A DNA stretch of 64,000 nt from Paramesorhizobium sp049065735 (GCF_049065735.1 NZ_JBAKHD010000005.1:310001-374000), one strand, 5' to 3'; shown: positions 8,814-17,420, counted from the first letter of the stretch. The notes: generated from the letters alone by a model not told the origin. Program-made: numbers and translations.

Positions 8814-9029
8814 ATGAATGCGATTTACAATGAGCAGATCAAGCTGGCGGCGAACAATCTGGACCGGCTTTCAACGGCTTTTGTCGCTGTCGGTGTTCTC
8901 GGAAACAGCTTTGACTTCCGCCGGGAACGGGCCTGTTGAGCTCGGTTCTCGGCGTGGCAGCTTGGCTTTTTTTTCGCTGGAGCGTTACATATAGGTGCAA
9001 GACATCTTCTGGGGAGACTGAAACCATGA
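8814..9029 (+). pseudogene. Decayed small membrane-protein gene (two compensating frameshifts)
   Basis: The ATG at 8814 has a good ribosome site (AAGGGAGGGG) and reads 41 codons to a TGA at 8937. Losing one base near 8921 and gaining one in a run of eight T at 8967-8974 would account for the break. Correcting both continues the frame as a hydrophobic stretch (GLLSSVLGVAAWLFFAGA) and a basic end (HLLGRLKP). The frame then stops at 9027-9029, overlapping the next ATG. The ancestral product would be about 71 residues with a soluble N-terminus and two membrane helices. The matching hydrophobicity and the ATGA junction are why I believe the reconstruction. Family unknown. Confidence 0.55.
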
Positions 9030-9163
9030 CTGGTCCAGAGTTTATTTGGTATGTTTTCCCATGGATCGGAGGGGTCGTTGTCCTCGCCTAGGTTTGGTAT
9101 GACAAGCACTACGGCAAACACTCCGATCCGACTAAACGGGGAAAAAATACCGCAGCAGAATGA
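9026..9163 (+). pseudogene. Small membrane protein gene interrupted by an in-frame amber stop
   Basis: The ATG at 9026 overlaps the reconstructed stop of the preceding small gene. The frame reads a membrane segment (FIWYVFPWIGGVVVLA), hits TAG at 9089, and then continues in the same frame as a sensible soluble tail (VWYDKHYGKHSDPTKRGK) to TGA at 9161. The tail keeps the frame and has natural composition, so the TAG looks like a recent nonsense change, perhaps from a Trp or Tyr codon. Its 3' end overlaps the convergent azlD by about 30 bases. Function unknown. Confidence 0.55.
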
Positions 9164-9431
9164 TGCATGCCGCGCCGAGGCAGAACATCGGCACCAGGCT
9201 AAGCCTCGTGGAAATTAAGCCGGCAAAAAGCAGGGTGACGAATTCCTTCCAGCCATTGGTGAAGGCGGCGGGGGCGACGAGGGTGGTCAGAACGGCCGCC
9301 GGAACGGCGTTCAACCCCGCCTCGACGCGATAGTGAATCCGCTCGAAACGCGAGAGGATCAGATGTCCGCCAACGCGGGTCAGGAATGTCATGACCGCGC
9401 CAACCAGAATAATCCATGAAATGGTGGACAT
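9132..9431 (-). CDS. azlD: AzlD family branched-chain amino acid export subunit
   Basis: Small membrane subunit (99 residues, three to four helices) of the AzlCD/LIV-E branched-chain amino acid exporter. Family features are the N-terminal WIILVGAVMTFLTRVGG and LNAVPAAVLTTLVAPAAF, where the charged Arg within the first helix is conserved. It starts two bases after the azlC stop, so the two are transcribed and probably translated together. The short length is normal for the family. Confidence 0.87.
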   Translation of the reverse strand: MSTISWIILVGAVMTFLTRVGGHLILSRFERIHYRVEAGLNAVPAAVLTTLVAPAAFTNGWKEFVTLLFAGLISTRLSLVPMFCLGAACIILLRYFFPV

Positions 9432-9433
9432 GC

Positions 9434-10213
9434 TCAGTTCCCCACTTTCTCAGGCGAACGCAACACCGCCTCACTCTTTTCTCGGATCTGCTCGTGCTTT
9501 TCAGGCTTCGCAAGAATGGCCGCCACGATGATGCCGGCGATGGCCCCCAGGCTGACATGCCAAGGCGAACCGACGGTCTTGTAGGCAAGGACAGAGGCCG
9601 CGCCGCTAGCGATTACCACCGGAAGCCAGTGCTGGCGGGTGCGGAAGCTCATGACGAGGCCGAGGAAATAAACCGGCAGGATCACATCCAGTCCCAGCGC
9701 GTGGGGATCGGTGATGAGATTGCCGAACATGCTGCCGATATAGGCTTCCACGATCCACATCAGATAGACGGGCAGGGCGAGGCCCATATACCAGGCGAAG
9801 GTGACGGGCCGCCCCGCTTCGGCGCGCTTCTCCGTCTCGGCATATTGCGGATCGACCAGCACGAAAAAGGCAGCGGCTTTCTGCCAGAAAGTGAAGTGCC
9901 GGATGCGCCGACCCACCGCTGCCGAATAGAGCACATGGCGGAAATTGACCGCGAAGATCGACAGCACGATCATCCATGGCGCGATTTTCTGGCCGAAGAG
10001 TTCCAGCCCCACCATCTGGCTCGCCCCGGCATAGAGCGCGGTGCTCATCAGCACCGCCTCGGGCATGGTGAAGCCATTGTCGATGGCCACCGCGCCAAAG
10101 AGCAGGCCGAACGGCGCAATCGCGGCAACGAGCGGAAGCGCCAGGCGAACCCCTTCCCAGAATTCAGCGCGCGGGCTGCGCGCCACGCTTTCAGCGCCCA
10201 ACATCTGGTCCAT
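9434..10213 (-). CDS. azlC: AzlC family branched-chain amino acid permease
   Basis: Large subunit of the AzlCD exporter, 259 residues with about seven hydrophobic helices. Conserved blocks are FWEGVRLALPLVAAIAPFGLLFG, MSTALYAGASQMVGLELFG and NFRHVLYSAAVGR. Exports branched-chain amino acids and some analogues across the inner membrane. It is first in the two-gene unit with azlD. Its upstream region is shared divergently with the vapBC-type pair at 10442; the operator seen there belongs more likely to the toxin-antitoxin genes. Confidence 0.88.
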   Translation of the reverse strand: MDQMLGAESVARSPRAEFWEGVRLALPLVAAIAPFGLLFGAVAIDNGFTMPEAVLMSTALYAGASQMVGLELFGQKIAPWMIVLSIFAVNFRHVLYSAAVGRRIRHFTFWQKAAAFFVLVDPQYAETEKRAEAGRPVTFAWYMGLALPVYLMWIVEAYIGSMFGNLITDPHALGLDVILPVYFLGLVMSFRTRQHWLPVVIASGAASVLAYKTVGSPWHVSLGAIAGIIVAAILAKPEKHEQIREKSEAVLRSPEKVGN

Positions 10214-10392
10214 GATCGCTCCTTGAGATGAGACGCCGGGGAAGAGCCACGAAACGGCGTGCGCCGGCTGGATGCGTTTGATCTAAATCAGGCCGGAGGG
10301 CAATGTCACATCAGAACTGTTGATGGATACGTCAAAATTATTGGATGGTTGGACCAAGTGGTGGAGGGATGTTTCGAGAGGCCTCATTGACG

Positions 10393-10412
10393 GTAATGAA
10401 ACCTAGCATTAC
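10393..10412. promoter_or_regulatory. Inverted repeat, probable antitoxin operator
   Basis: Arms GTAATG and CATTAC, perfect, separated by eight bases, 29 bases before the antitoxin ATG. The position fits autoregulation by an AbrB-type antitoxin. A strong ribosome site (GGAGG) follows at 10431. Confidence 0.5.
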
Positions 10413-10441
10413 ATTATAGATACAGATTGTGGAGGCTGGTT

Positions 10442-10708
10442 ATGGCTGCACTCACGGTTACGGCAAAGGGGCAGGTCACGTTCAAGCGGGATCTGTTGCG
10501 TCATCTTGGCATAGAGCCGGGCGAGCGGATCGAAGTCGAAGCGCTGCCCGGTGGTGAATTGCGGGTGCGCGCGGCTCGCCCGACGGGCAAGATAGAGGAT
10601 GTTTTTGGCTTTCTCGCAGACAAACGTAAATCGAAAAGGCCCATGACGATCGATGAAATGAATGAAATTATCGCTGCCGGCTGGGCGGGCGAATTCAGCG
10701 ACAAATGA
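10442..10708 (+). CDS. AbrB/SpoVT-type antitoxin
   Basis: An 88-residue antitoxin with an N-terminal swapped-hairpin DNA-binding domain (LTVTAKGQVTFKRDLLRHLG, with the hallmark KGQVT) and a C-terminal toxin-binding tail. I chose ATG 10442 because GGAGG lies six bases upstream; the GTG at 10427 lacks a site. Its last codons overlap the start of the PIN-domain toxin by four bases (ATGA), the classical coupling of a vapBC-type operon. It should neutralise the downstream toxin and repress its own promoter. Confidence 0.88.
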   Translation: MAALTVTAKGQVTFKRDLLRHLGIEPGERIEVEALPGGELRVRAARPTGKIEDVFGFLADKRKSKRPMTIDEMNEIIAAGWAGEFSDK

Positions 10709-11103
10709 GGCTGTCGGTTGACACCAATGTACTTGTGCGTGTCGTGCTGGAGGATGACTTCGTGCAGTCACGTACGGCCGAAAAGCTGCTCAGCGAAGCG
10801 ACGTTGATTGCCATTTCCTTGCCGTGTCTGTGCGAATTGGTCTGGATACTTCGGCATGGGGAGAAGTTGCCGAGAGAAGATGTGGCGGCAGCCATACGCT
10901 TATTTCTAAACGCCGGAAACGTGGTGACAAATCAACCGGCCGTCGAAGCTGGACTTGCAGTTCTGGACGCAGGCGGTGACTTTGCCGATGGCGTGATGGC
11001 CTATGAAGGCAAGCGGCTGGGCGGAGAAACCTTCGTGTCCTTCGACAAGAAGGCCGTGAAGATTTTGGTCCAACAGGGTGAAGCCGCCCAATTCCTAGGC
11101 TGA
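10705..11103 (+). CDS. vapC: VapC-type PIN-domain ribonuclease toxin
   Basis: Toxin of 132 residues that cleaves RNA. Acidic PIN residues are visible: Asp in VDTNVLVR, Glu in LCELVWIL, Asp in GDFADGVMAY and Asp in VSFDKKA. All four are present, so it should be active. It directly follows and overlaps the AbrB-type antitoxin. Its stop sits 5 bases from the convergent helicase stop, with no obvious terminator between. Confidence 0.9.
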   Translation: MRLSVDTNVLVRVVLEDDFVQSRTAEKLLSEATLIAISLPCLCELVWILRHGEKLPREDVAAAIRLFLNAGNVVTNQPAVEAGLAVLDAGGDFADGVMAYEGKRLGGETFVSFDKKAVKILVQQGEAAQFLG

Positions 11104-11107
11104 AGTT

Positions 11108-13564
11108 TCACACTCTCTGCACAAAACTGTCCAGCACCCGCTTCTGCCCCGCGCGGTCGAAGTCGATGGTCAGCTTGTTGCCGTCGATCGAGGCGACGTT
11201 GCCGTTGCCGAATTTGGTGTGGAACACGCGGTCGCCCGGCTTGAAGGAGGAGGGGGTGTCGGAGACGGATTTGGCCACCAGTTCGCCGTCGATCATCCGG
11301 CCCTTGACCGAGCCGCGACCGGCGCCGAAGCCGGAATCGGCCTCGCCATAGCCGATGCGCTCGACATTGGCGCCCGAGCGCGAGCCCCAATTGTTGCGCG
11401 TCGCTTCCGAGCGGTTCGCCTGCGCGCGCTGCCAGCCGGGGGTGGAATAGCTATTCTGGAACGGGTCGGCGCGGTCGAAGCGCGACTGGCCGTAGCCGCC
11501 ATAGGAATTGCCTGACTCGGCCACCTCGACATGCGCCTCGGGCAGTTCTTCGAGGAAGCGCGAGGGGATGGTCGATTGCCAGAGGCCATGGATACGGCGA
11601 TTGGAGACGAACCAGATGTGCAGATTCTTCTTGGCGCGCGTCAAGCCGACATAGGCGAGGCGGCGCTCTTCCTCCAGCCCGGAGCGTCCGCCCTCGTCCA
11701 GCGAGCGCTGGTGGGGGAACAGGCCTTCCTCCCAGCCGGGCAGGAACACGGTTTCGAATTCCAGCCCCTTGGCGGAGTGCAGCGTCATGATGTTGACGGC
11801 GTCGAGCTCCTCGTTCTGCTCGGCGTCCATCACTAGCGCGACATGTTCGAGGAAACCGCGCAGGCTCTCATACTCCTCCATGGAGCGGATGAGTTCTTTC
11901 AGGTTTTCGAGCCGTCCCGGCGCTTCCGCCGAGCGGTCGTTTTGCCACATCGCCGTATAGCCGCTCTCATCGAGGATTGTCTCGGCGAGTTCGGTATGAG
12001 GCGTCGAGTCGAGCAGCGAATGCCAGCGGTTGAAATTATCCACCACCTCTTTCAGCGTCGACCGGGGTTTCGGCTTCAGTTCCTCCGTCGCGACCAGATC
12101 GGCGGCGGCGGCGAGCATCGGGATGTTCCGCGCCCGGGCATAATCATGCACCTGACGGATGGTGGCCTCGCCCAGACCGCGCTTCGGCGTGTTGATGATG
12201 CGCTCGAAGGCAAGGTCGTCGGCTGCTTGCGCGACCACGCGGAAATAGGCCATGGCGTCGCGGATTTCGAGCCGCTCATAGAAGCGCGGGCCGCCGACGA
12301 CGCGGTAGTTCAAGCCCAGCGTGACGAAACGGTCCTCGAACTCGCGCATCTGGAACGAGGCGCGGACGAGGATCGCCATGTCGTTGAGCTTGTGCCCCTT
12401 GCGCTGGGCCTGCTCGATCTCCTCGCCGACGGCGCGGGCTTCTTCTTCCGAGTCCCAGGCGGCGTGGACATGCACACGGTCATCATCCGGATTCGGCGCT
12501 TCGGTGAAAAGCGTCTTGCCGAGCCGGCCTTCATTATGCGCGATCAGATGCGAGGCGGCGCCAAGGATATGGGCGGTGGAGCGGTAATTGCGCTCGAGGC
12601 GCACCACGGCGGCGCCCGGAAAATCCTTCTCGAAGCGGAGGATGTTGTCCACCTCGGCCCCGCGCCAGCCATAGATGGACTGGTCGTCGTCGCCGACACA
12701 GCAAACATTGATGGAATTGCCGGAAGGCCGCTGCGCCAGCAGCCGCAGCCACATATATTGCGCGGTGTTGGTGTCCTGATATTCATCGACCAGGATGTAT
12801 TTGAACCGGGCGTGATATTCCTTCAGCACATCCGGATGATTGCGGAAGATGCGGATGGGGTGGCAGAGGAGGTCGCCGAAATCGCAGGCGTTGAGCGTCG
12901 TCAGCCGGTCCTGATAGGCCTGATAAAGCTGCCGTCCGCGGCCATTGCCGAAGGCGCGGGCGTCGCCTTCCGGGATTTCGGAGGGGCCGAGGCCCTTGTT
13001 CTTCCAGCCGTCGATCATGTTGGCGAAGGTGCGCGCGGGCCAGCGCTTGTCGTCGAGCCCTTCGGCCTGAATCAACTGCTTGATGAGGCGGATGACGTCG
13101 TCGGTATCGAGGATGGTGAAATCGGATTTCAGCCCGGCGAGTTCCGCATGGCGGCGCAGGAGCTTGACGCCGATGGAGTGGAAGGTGCCGAGCCAGGGCA
13201 TGCCCTCGACCGCGCCGCCGACCAAAACGCCGATGCGCTCCTTCATCTCCCGCGCCGCCTTGTTGGTGAAGGTGACGGCGAGGATCTGGCTTGGATAGGC
13301 GAGCCCCTGCGACAGGATATGGGCGATGCGGGTGGTGAGCACACGCGTCTTGCCCGTTCCCGCGCCTGCCAGCACCAGAAGCGGCCCTTCGGTCGTCTCG
13401 ACGGCGAGGCGCTGCTCGGGGTTGAGCCCCTTGAGATAGTCGGGAGCGCCGCGCGCCTGCATCGCCCTCGCGGCAATACCGCCGGGCGCAACGGAACCGC
13501 CAGCCTGTGCGGGCCGCGCGGCGGGGTCCTCAAAGAACGGCATGTCGTCGGGAAAGTCTGACAT
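11108..13564 (-). CDS. UvrD/PcrA-type superfamily 1 DNA helicase
   Basis: 3'-5' helicase in nucleotide-excision and mismatch repair and in clearing replication obstacles. The 818 residues carry the full motif set: Q-motif region LNPEQRLAVE, Walker A AGAGTGKTRV, Walker B ILVDEYQDTN, motif III GDDDQSIYGWRGA, motif IV NYRST, and motif V VNIMTLHSAKGLEF. A PcrA/UvrD C-terminal tail domain follows (GDRVFHTKFGNGNV). The first 40 residues are a low-complexity extension. UvrD, PcrA and Rep cannot be separated by motifs alone, although the tail points to UvrD/PcrA. Confidence 0.93.
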   Translation of the reverse strand: MSDFPDDMPFFEDPAARPAQAGGSVAPGGIAARAMQARGAPDYLKGLNPEQRLAVETTEGPLLVLAGAGTGKTRVLTTRIAHILSQGLAYPSQILAVTFTNKAAREMKERIGVLVGGAVEGMPWLGTFHSIGVKLLRRHAELAGLKSDFTILDTDDVIRLIKQLIQAEGLDDKRWPARTFANMIDGWKNKGLGPSEIPEGDARAFGNGRGRQLYQAYQDRLTTLNACDFGDLLCHPIRIFRNHPDVLKEYHARFKYILVDEYQDTNTAQYMWLRLLAQRPSGNSINVCCVGDDDQSIYGWRGAEVDNILRFEKDFPGAAVVRLERNYRSTAHILGAASHLIAHNEGRLGKTLFTEAPNPDDDRVHVHAAWDSEEEARAVGEEIEQAQRKGHKLNDMAILVRASFQMREFEDRFVTLGLNYRVVGGPRFYERLEIRDAMAYFRVVAQAADDLAFERIINTPKRGLGEATIRQVHDYARARNIPMLAAAADLVATEELKPKPRSTLKEVVDNFNRWHSLLDSTPHTELAETILDESGYTAMWQNDRSAEAPGRLENLKELIRSMEEYESLRGFLEHVALVMDAEQNEELDAVNIMTLHSAKGLEFETVFLPGWEEGLFPHQRSLDEGGRSGLEEERRLAYVGLTRAKKNLHIWFVSNRRIHGLWQSTIPSRFLEELPEAHVEVAESGNSYGGYGQSRFDRADPFQNSYSTPGWQRAQANRSEATRNNWGSRSGANVERIGYGEADSGFGAGRGSVKGRMIDGELVAKSVSDTPSSFKPGDRVFHTKFGNGNVASIDGNKLTIDFDRAGQKRVLDSFVQRV

Positions 13565-13598
13565 TTGTTCCTGATGTAGTGATTCGGAGACGAATTAG

Positions 13599-13682
13599 AA
13601 GGGAGCAGGGGAATAGGGGAGTAAGTGAGTAGGGGAATAAGCAAAAAATATTCCCTTATTCCCCCACTCCCTTACTCCCTTC
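13599..13682. repeat. Polypurine/polypyrimidine inverted repeat with 10-bp perfect arms
   Basis: Purine-rich GGGGAATAGGGG-like sequence on the left and its pyrimidine complement on the right. The best perfect arms are GGGGAATAAG (13632-13641) and CTTATTCCCC (13655-13664). It lies upstream of the helicase start and extends into the last codons of the kinase-like gene, encoding that protein's Gly/Lys/Glu-rich C-terminus. Confidence 0.6.
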
Positions 13683-14753
13683 CAGTTCCGTCACCCGCCG
13701 GTCCGTAAAATTCAGCCGATGCGCGGCCAACGCCTCGACCAGCGGGCGCAGGTCCGGCTCGCGGGCGAGCAGGGCGTCGAGTTCGGTCATCTGGTTCATG
13801 GCGATCAGGCGCAGGATATCGTCGCGCACCGTTCCGTCGGCTCGGCGCGGCAGGTGGGCCACCGGCTGGATCAGCTCGACCTTCAGGCCCTTGAGCGCGG
13901 CGCGCAGGCTGCGTTCATCGGCTTCCGCCGTCTCGACAAAGGCGTAGAGTCCGACACCCTTGGCAGGCAGGGAATAGACGGTCAGCGCCACGTCGCGCAC
14001 GCGCGGGTCGGCTTTCAAGGCGGCTGTTATGGCCGGGCCTTCCCGGTCGATGCGGTCGCCGGTGCCTTCGCCATCCGACCAGCGGAACAGGCCGCGCGTG
14101 ATGAAATTATAGACCTTCTTGCCGGTCGCGAGCCAGATGCGGGAGGGCAGCGAGCGGCGGGCGAGGATGCGCTTTTCCGTCGCCGTCATCAGATGCGGGG
14201 CGAAAGCGCGCTTCTGCTTGATCAGATGGCGGAAATCCTCATAGGCCATCAGGCGGTAGAGCGGACCGCGATAGCGATGCACGGAGGCGAGCTGGAAATC
14301 GATGATCGCCGCTTCGCCTTCCGGGGTCATCAGCCAGTTCTGCGGCTTGGCGAGATCGTTATGGGTCAAGCCCAGACGGCGAAAATCGCGCAGGATGCGG
14401 TGGGCGCTGCGATACCATTTCGGGTCCGCCGGGCGGGCGAGATGCAGCGGCGCGCCTTCCGACCAGGAACGGTAGAGTCCATGGCGGTCGGCGCCGATAA
14501 GCTGCGGCACGCCCTTGAGGCCGCGCACGGTCTTCAGGGCGCGTATCTCGCGCTTCGCCAAAATCCAGGCGAGCGGGCGCGACCAGCGCGGCGAGGCGCT
14601 GACCAGACGGCGGATTATCCGCTTCTCCGGATCGCCCGCGAAATAGCCGGCGCGGGTCTCCGAAAACACGTCACGCTTGAAGACGGCGGTCGCGATGAAC
14701 TCCGGCAATTCCGGATTATCAGGCAGGCGACCCTTATATGTTCCATTCTGCAT
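13656..14753 (-). CDS. Kinase-like protein with AMP-binding-C-like tail
   Basis: A 365-residue two-part protein. Residues 50-200 look like a RIO/lipopolysaccharide-kinase-type fold: a glycine-poor ATP lobe, then GLTHNDLAKPQNWLM (catalytic HxD...N) and the metal-binding AIIDFQLASVHRY. Residues 240-330 resemble the C-terminal domain of acyl-CoA synthetases, with PRVRDVALTVYSLPAKGVGLYAFV-like strands and LPRRADGTVRDDILR in place of the usual PRTPSGKIRR. The last eight residues are encoded by an inverted repeat. It probably phosphorylates a small molecule or sugar. Which substrate, and why the second domain is present, cannot be told. Confidence 0.7.
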   Translation of the reverse strand: MQNGTYKGRLPDNPELPEFIATAVFKRDVFSETRAGYFAGDPEKRIIRRLVSASPRWSRPLAWILAKREIRALKTVRGLKGVPQLIGADRHGLYRSWSEGAPLHLARPADPKWYRSAHRILRDFRRLGLTHNDLAKPQNWLMTPEGEAAIIDFQLASVHRYRGPLYRLMAYEDFRHLIKQKRAFAPHLMTATEKRILARRSLPSRIWLATGKKVYNFITRGLFRWSDGEGTGDRIDREGPAITAALKADPRVRDVALTVYSLPAKGVGLYAFVETAEADERSLRAALKGLKVELIQPVAHLPRRADGTVRDDILRLIAMNQMTELDALLAREPDLRPLVEALAAHRLNFTDRRVTELEGSKGVGE

Positions 14754-14835
14754 GGAGGCTCACTAGCCGCTACGGGCTTATCAATCAAGCGGGGCGCTGA
14801 TATTGGAGTGAAGCAACGGTGTATAGGAGAGCGGC

Positions 14836-15333
14836 ATGAGCCATCGCGAAGATATTGAAAAAATCCTCGTTCAGGAGCGCACACTGGTGTTCGACGCCTT
14901 CGATGAGGCGACGGCGTTCGAATTGGGAGACCGTATCAGGGATATCGCCGTGCGCGAAAGCTTGGGCGTTGCCATCGAGATCGGGCTCTGGGACAGGCGG
15001 CTGTTCTATGCGGTGACATCAGGGGCGACGGCAGACAATCAGGAATGGGTGCGCCGCAAGCATAATGTGGTGCGGCGTTTCCATGCCAGCACCTATCGGC
15101 TGGTGCTGGAGCAGGACCGCGCCGACCGCATGTTCCCGCCGCACCGCGCGCTCGACGTGGCGGATTACGCGCTGGCTGGCGGCGGTTTCCCGATCCGGGT
15201 GAAGGGCGCGGGCGTTATCGGAGCGGTGATCGTGTCGGGCCTGCCGCAGCGGGAGGATCATAATCTGGTGGTGCGGGCGCTGGCGGATATGCTGGGGGCG
15301 AATGCGGACGAACTCGCTCTTCCCGGGCTTTAA
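14836..15333 (+). CDS. UPF0303 / heme-degrading-domain (GlcG/HbpS-like) protein
   Basis: A 165-residue protein of the UPF0303 family, with the fold of GlcG and HbpS. Family blocks seen: FDEATAFELGDRIRDIAV, VAIEIGLWDRRLFYA, WVRRKHNVVRRF and the Gly-rich ADYALAGGGFPIRVKG. It is of normal length. The ATG at 14836 is preceded by an AGGAG-like site. 24 bases separate it from the FAD-oxidase gene. GlcG-type proteins often travel with glycolate or lactate oxidase genes, so a shared metabolic role is plausible but unproven. Confidence 0.8.
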   Translation: MSHREDIEKILVQERTLVFDAFDEATAFELGDRIRDIAVRESLGVAIEIGLWDRRLFYAVTSGATADNQEWVRRKHNVVRRFHASTYRLVLEQDRADRMFPPHRALDVADYALAGGGFPIRVKGAGVIGAVIVSGLPQREDHNLVVRALADMLGANADELALPGL

Positions 15334-15357
15334 GGTCGATAATTCAAGGAACCAGAC

Positions 15358-16767
15358 ATGTCTCTCAAGGACGCCGTCGCGCTTGAACGCAATGAAGAGG
15401 GGATTGCCGCTGCCGTCGCTATTCTGAAACAGCGTTTCGGCGAACAGGCGCAGACGGGGCAGGCGATTCGCGCGCAGCATGGCCACACCACGACCTATGT
15501 CCCAACCCAGGCGCCGGATGTCGTGGTGTTTGCCGAAAGCACCGGAGAGGTGCAGGAGGTGGTGCGCATCTGCGCCGAGCATCGCGTGCCTATCGTTCCC
15601 TTCGGCACCGGATCGTCGCTGGAGGGGCAGGTGAATGCGCCGGCGGGCGGCGTTTCGCTCGACCTGTCGCGGATGAACCGCATCGTCAGCGTCAATGCCG
15701 ACGATCTCGACTGCATGGTCGAGCCCGGCGTCACTAGGCGCGAGCTCAACGAATATTTGCGGGATACCGGCCTGTTCTTCCCCATCGATCCTGGCGCGAA
15801 TGCCAGTCTCGGCGGCATGGCTTCCACCCGCGCCTCGGGCACCAATGCCGTGCGCTACGGCACCATGCGCGAGAATGTGCTGGCGCTGAAGGCTGTGATG
15901 CCGGATGGGCGGCTGATCACGACCGCCAAGCGCGTCAAAAAGACCTCCGCCGGTTATGATTTGACGCGGCTTCTCATCGGCTCCGAGGGGACGCTTGGCA
16001 TCATCACCGAACTGACGCTGAAGCTTTACGGCATCCCGCAGGCGATTTCCGGCGGCTTATGCCCGTTTCCGAGTGTCGAGGCGGCGTGCCGCACTGTCAT
16101 CGAGACGATCCAGATGGGCATTCCCGTGGCGCGCATTGAGCTCGTCAACACGCTGCAGATGCAGGCGCTGATCGCCTATGCCAAGCTGCCTTACTTGGCC
16201 CAGCCCTATCTCTTCGTCGAGTTCCATGGCAGCGAGACGGGCGTCAAGGAACAGGCGGAACTCTTCGGCGAAATCGCGGCGGAGAATGGCGGCGGGCCGT
16301 TTCAGTGGACGGCCAATGCGGAAGAGCGCGACCGGCTGTGGCGGGCGCGGCATGACGCCTATTTCTCCGTGCTGTCGCTGCGCCCCGGCGCGAAGGCGGT
16401 GGCGACGGATGTCTGCGTGCCGATCTCGCGCCTTGCCGATTGCATTGGCGAAACCGAAGCCGACCTTGCCGAAACGGGGCTCATCGCGCCCATCGTAGGC
16501 CATGTCGGCGACGGCAATTTTCACCTGCAATTGTTGCTCGATACCAGCGACGCCGCGGAAATCGAAAAGGCGGAGGCTTTCATGGATCGCCTCGCGCTGC
16601 GCGCCATCGGCATGGAAGGCACCTGCACGGGCGAGCATGGCATCGGTCAGGGCAAGATGAAGTATCTAGAACTGGAACTGGGCGAGGCGGTGGACTTCAT
16701 GCGTTCCATCAAACGCGCCGTCGACCCGGATAATATCATGAATCCAGGCAAGATCTTACGGGTGTGA
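15358..16767 (+). CDS. FAD-linked 2-hydroxyacid oxidase (GlcD / D-lactate dehydrogenase type)
   Basis: Oxidises D-lactate, glycolate or a similar 2-hydroxyacid using FAD. At 469 residues it has an N-terminal FAD_binding_4 domain with IVPFGTGSSLEGQVNAP and GASLGGMASTRASGTNAVRYG-type Gly-rich FAD contacts, then RLLIGSEGTLGIITE. The C-terminal FAD-oxidase domain carries GHVGDGNFHL and the terminal CTGEHGIGQGKMKYLE. All hallmark motifs are intact. The substrate cannot be fixed; its place behind a GlcG-like gene is compatible with glycolate or lactate. Cytoplasmic, probably membrane-associated. Confidence 0.9.
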   Translation: MSLKDAVALERNEEGIAAAVAILKQRFGEQAQTGQAIRAQHGHTTTYVPTQAPDVVVFAESTGEVQEVVRICAEHRVPIVPFGTGSSLEGQVNAPAGGVSLDLSRMNRIVSVNADDLDCMVEPGVTRRELNEYLRDTGLFFPIDPGANASLGGMASTRASGTNAVRYGTMRENVLALKAVMPDGRLITTAKRVKKTSAGYDLTRLLIGSEGTLGIITELTLKLYGIPQAISGGLCPFPSVEAACRTVIETIQMGIPVARIELVNTLQMQALIAYAKLPYLAQPYLFVEFHGSETGVKEQAELFGEIAAENGGGPFQWTANAEERDRLWRARHDAYFSVLSLRPGAKAVATDVCVPISRLADCIGETEADLAETGLIAPIVGHVGDGNFHLQLLLDTSDAAEIEKAEAFMDRLALRAIGMEGTCTGEHGIGQGKMKYLELELGEAVDFMRSIKRAVDPDNIMNPGKILRV

Positions 16768-16829
16768 GTTGAGACATTGATTCAAGGGACAGTTAACAAC
16801 GCCGGGAATGGGAAATTGATTAAAGCTTG

Positions 16830-17420
16830 ATGGTCGATGTCGATGGAGTGGTCATCATCCAGCCAGAGGGAAGAGAACATTGGGCTGATAACCTCGAACG
16901 GGATCTAGGTGTGCCGGTGGCTGACCTGAGGCGAGAATTCTTCCAACCATATTGGGAGGAAATCATTGTCGGGCGCACGTCCATGGCGGAATGTCTCGCC
17001 GCCGCTCTTATAAAGATTGCCCCTGAGGTACATTGCGAGGATCTGATTTCATACTGGTTCGAAAAAGATTCGCATTTGGACCCCGTACTGTTGAATGACA
17101 TAGCGGCCTGCCGTGACAGCGGGCTTCGGGTTTATCTGGCGACGAACCAGGAACACATGCGGGCGGCATATTTGATAAAAGGCCTCGGACTCGCTAGATA
17201 TGTCGACGGGATGTTTTACTCCGCCGCCTTGGGGTGCCGGAAGCCTCAACACAGATTCTACCGGGCAGTGGAGACTCGCACGAACTTGAAGCCGAGTGAA
17301 ATCCTCCTCATTGACGATACGCTGGGGAATATCGAAGCGGCGAGGGAAGCTGGGTGGATGGCGGTTCATTGGACGAATAAGACGAGCCTTCCGGCAATTC
17401 TAGCGCGCTTTACCGCGTGA
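16830..17420 (+). CDS. HAD-superfamily phosphatase, N-terminus possibly truncated
   Basis: HAD hydrolase, 196 residues. Motif I is MVDVDGVV, with the nucleophile Asp at residue 3; motif II is the Thr of LATNQ; the Lys of CRKPQH is motif III; and IDDTLGN is motif IV. The start is unusually close to the nucleophile. A TTG at 16816 with a purine-rich site would encode MIKA and then run out of frame by one base just before this ATG, so the normal N-terminus may have been lost by a one-base deletion. Translation from 16830 still gives all catalytic residues. GC appears lower than that of its neighbours. Confidence 0.75.
   Translation: MVDVDGVVIIQPEGREHWADNLERDLGVPVADLRREFFQPYWEEIIVGRTSMAECLAAALIKIAPEVHCEDLISYWFEKDSHLDPVLLNDIAACRDSGLRVYLATNQEHMRAAYLIKGLGLARYVDGMFYSAALGCRKPQHRFYRAVETRTNLKPSEILLIDDTLGNIEAAREAGWMAVHWTNKTSLPAILARFTA

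Noticed and set aside
11843..13561. 572-codon open frame on the plus strand
   Set aside because: Entirely antisense to the motif-complete UvrD/PcrA helicase; high-GC codon bias opens such shadow frames. No family motif in the translation.
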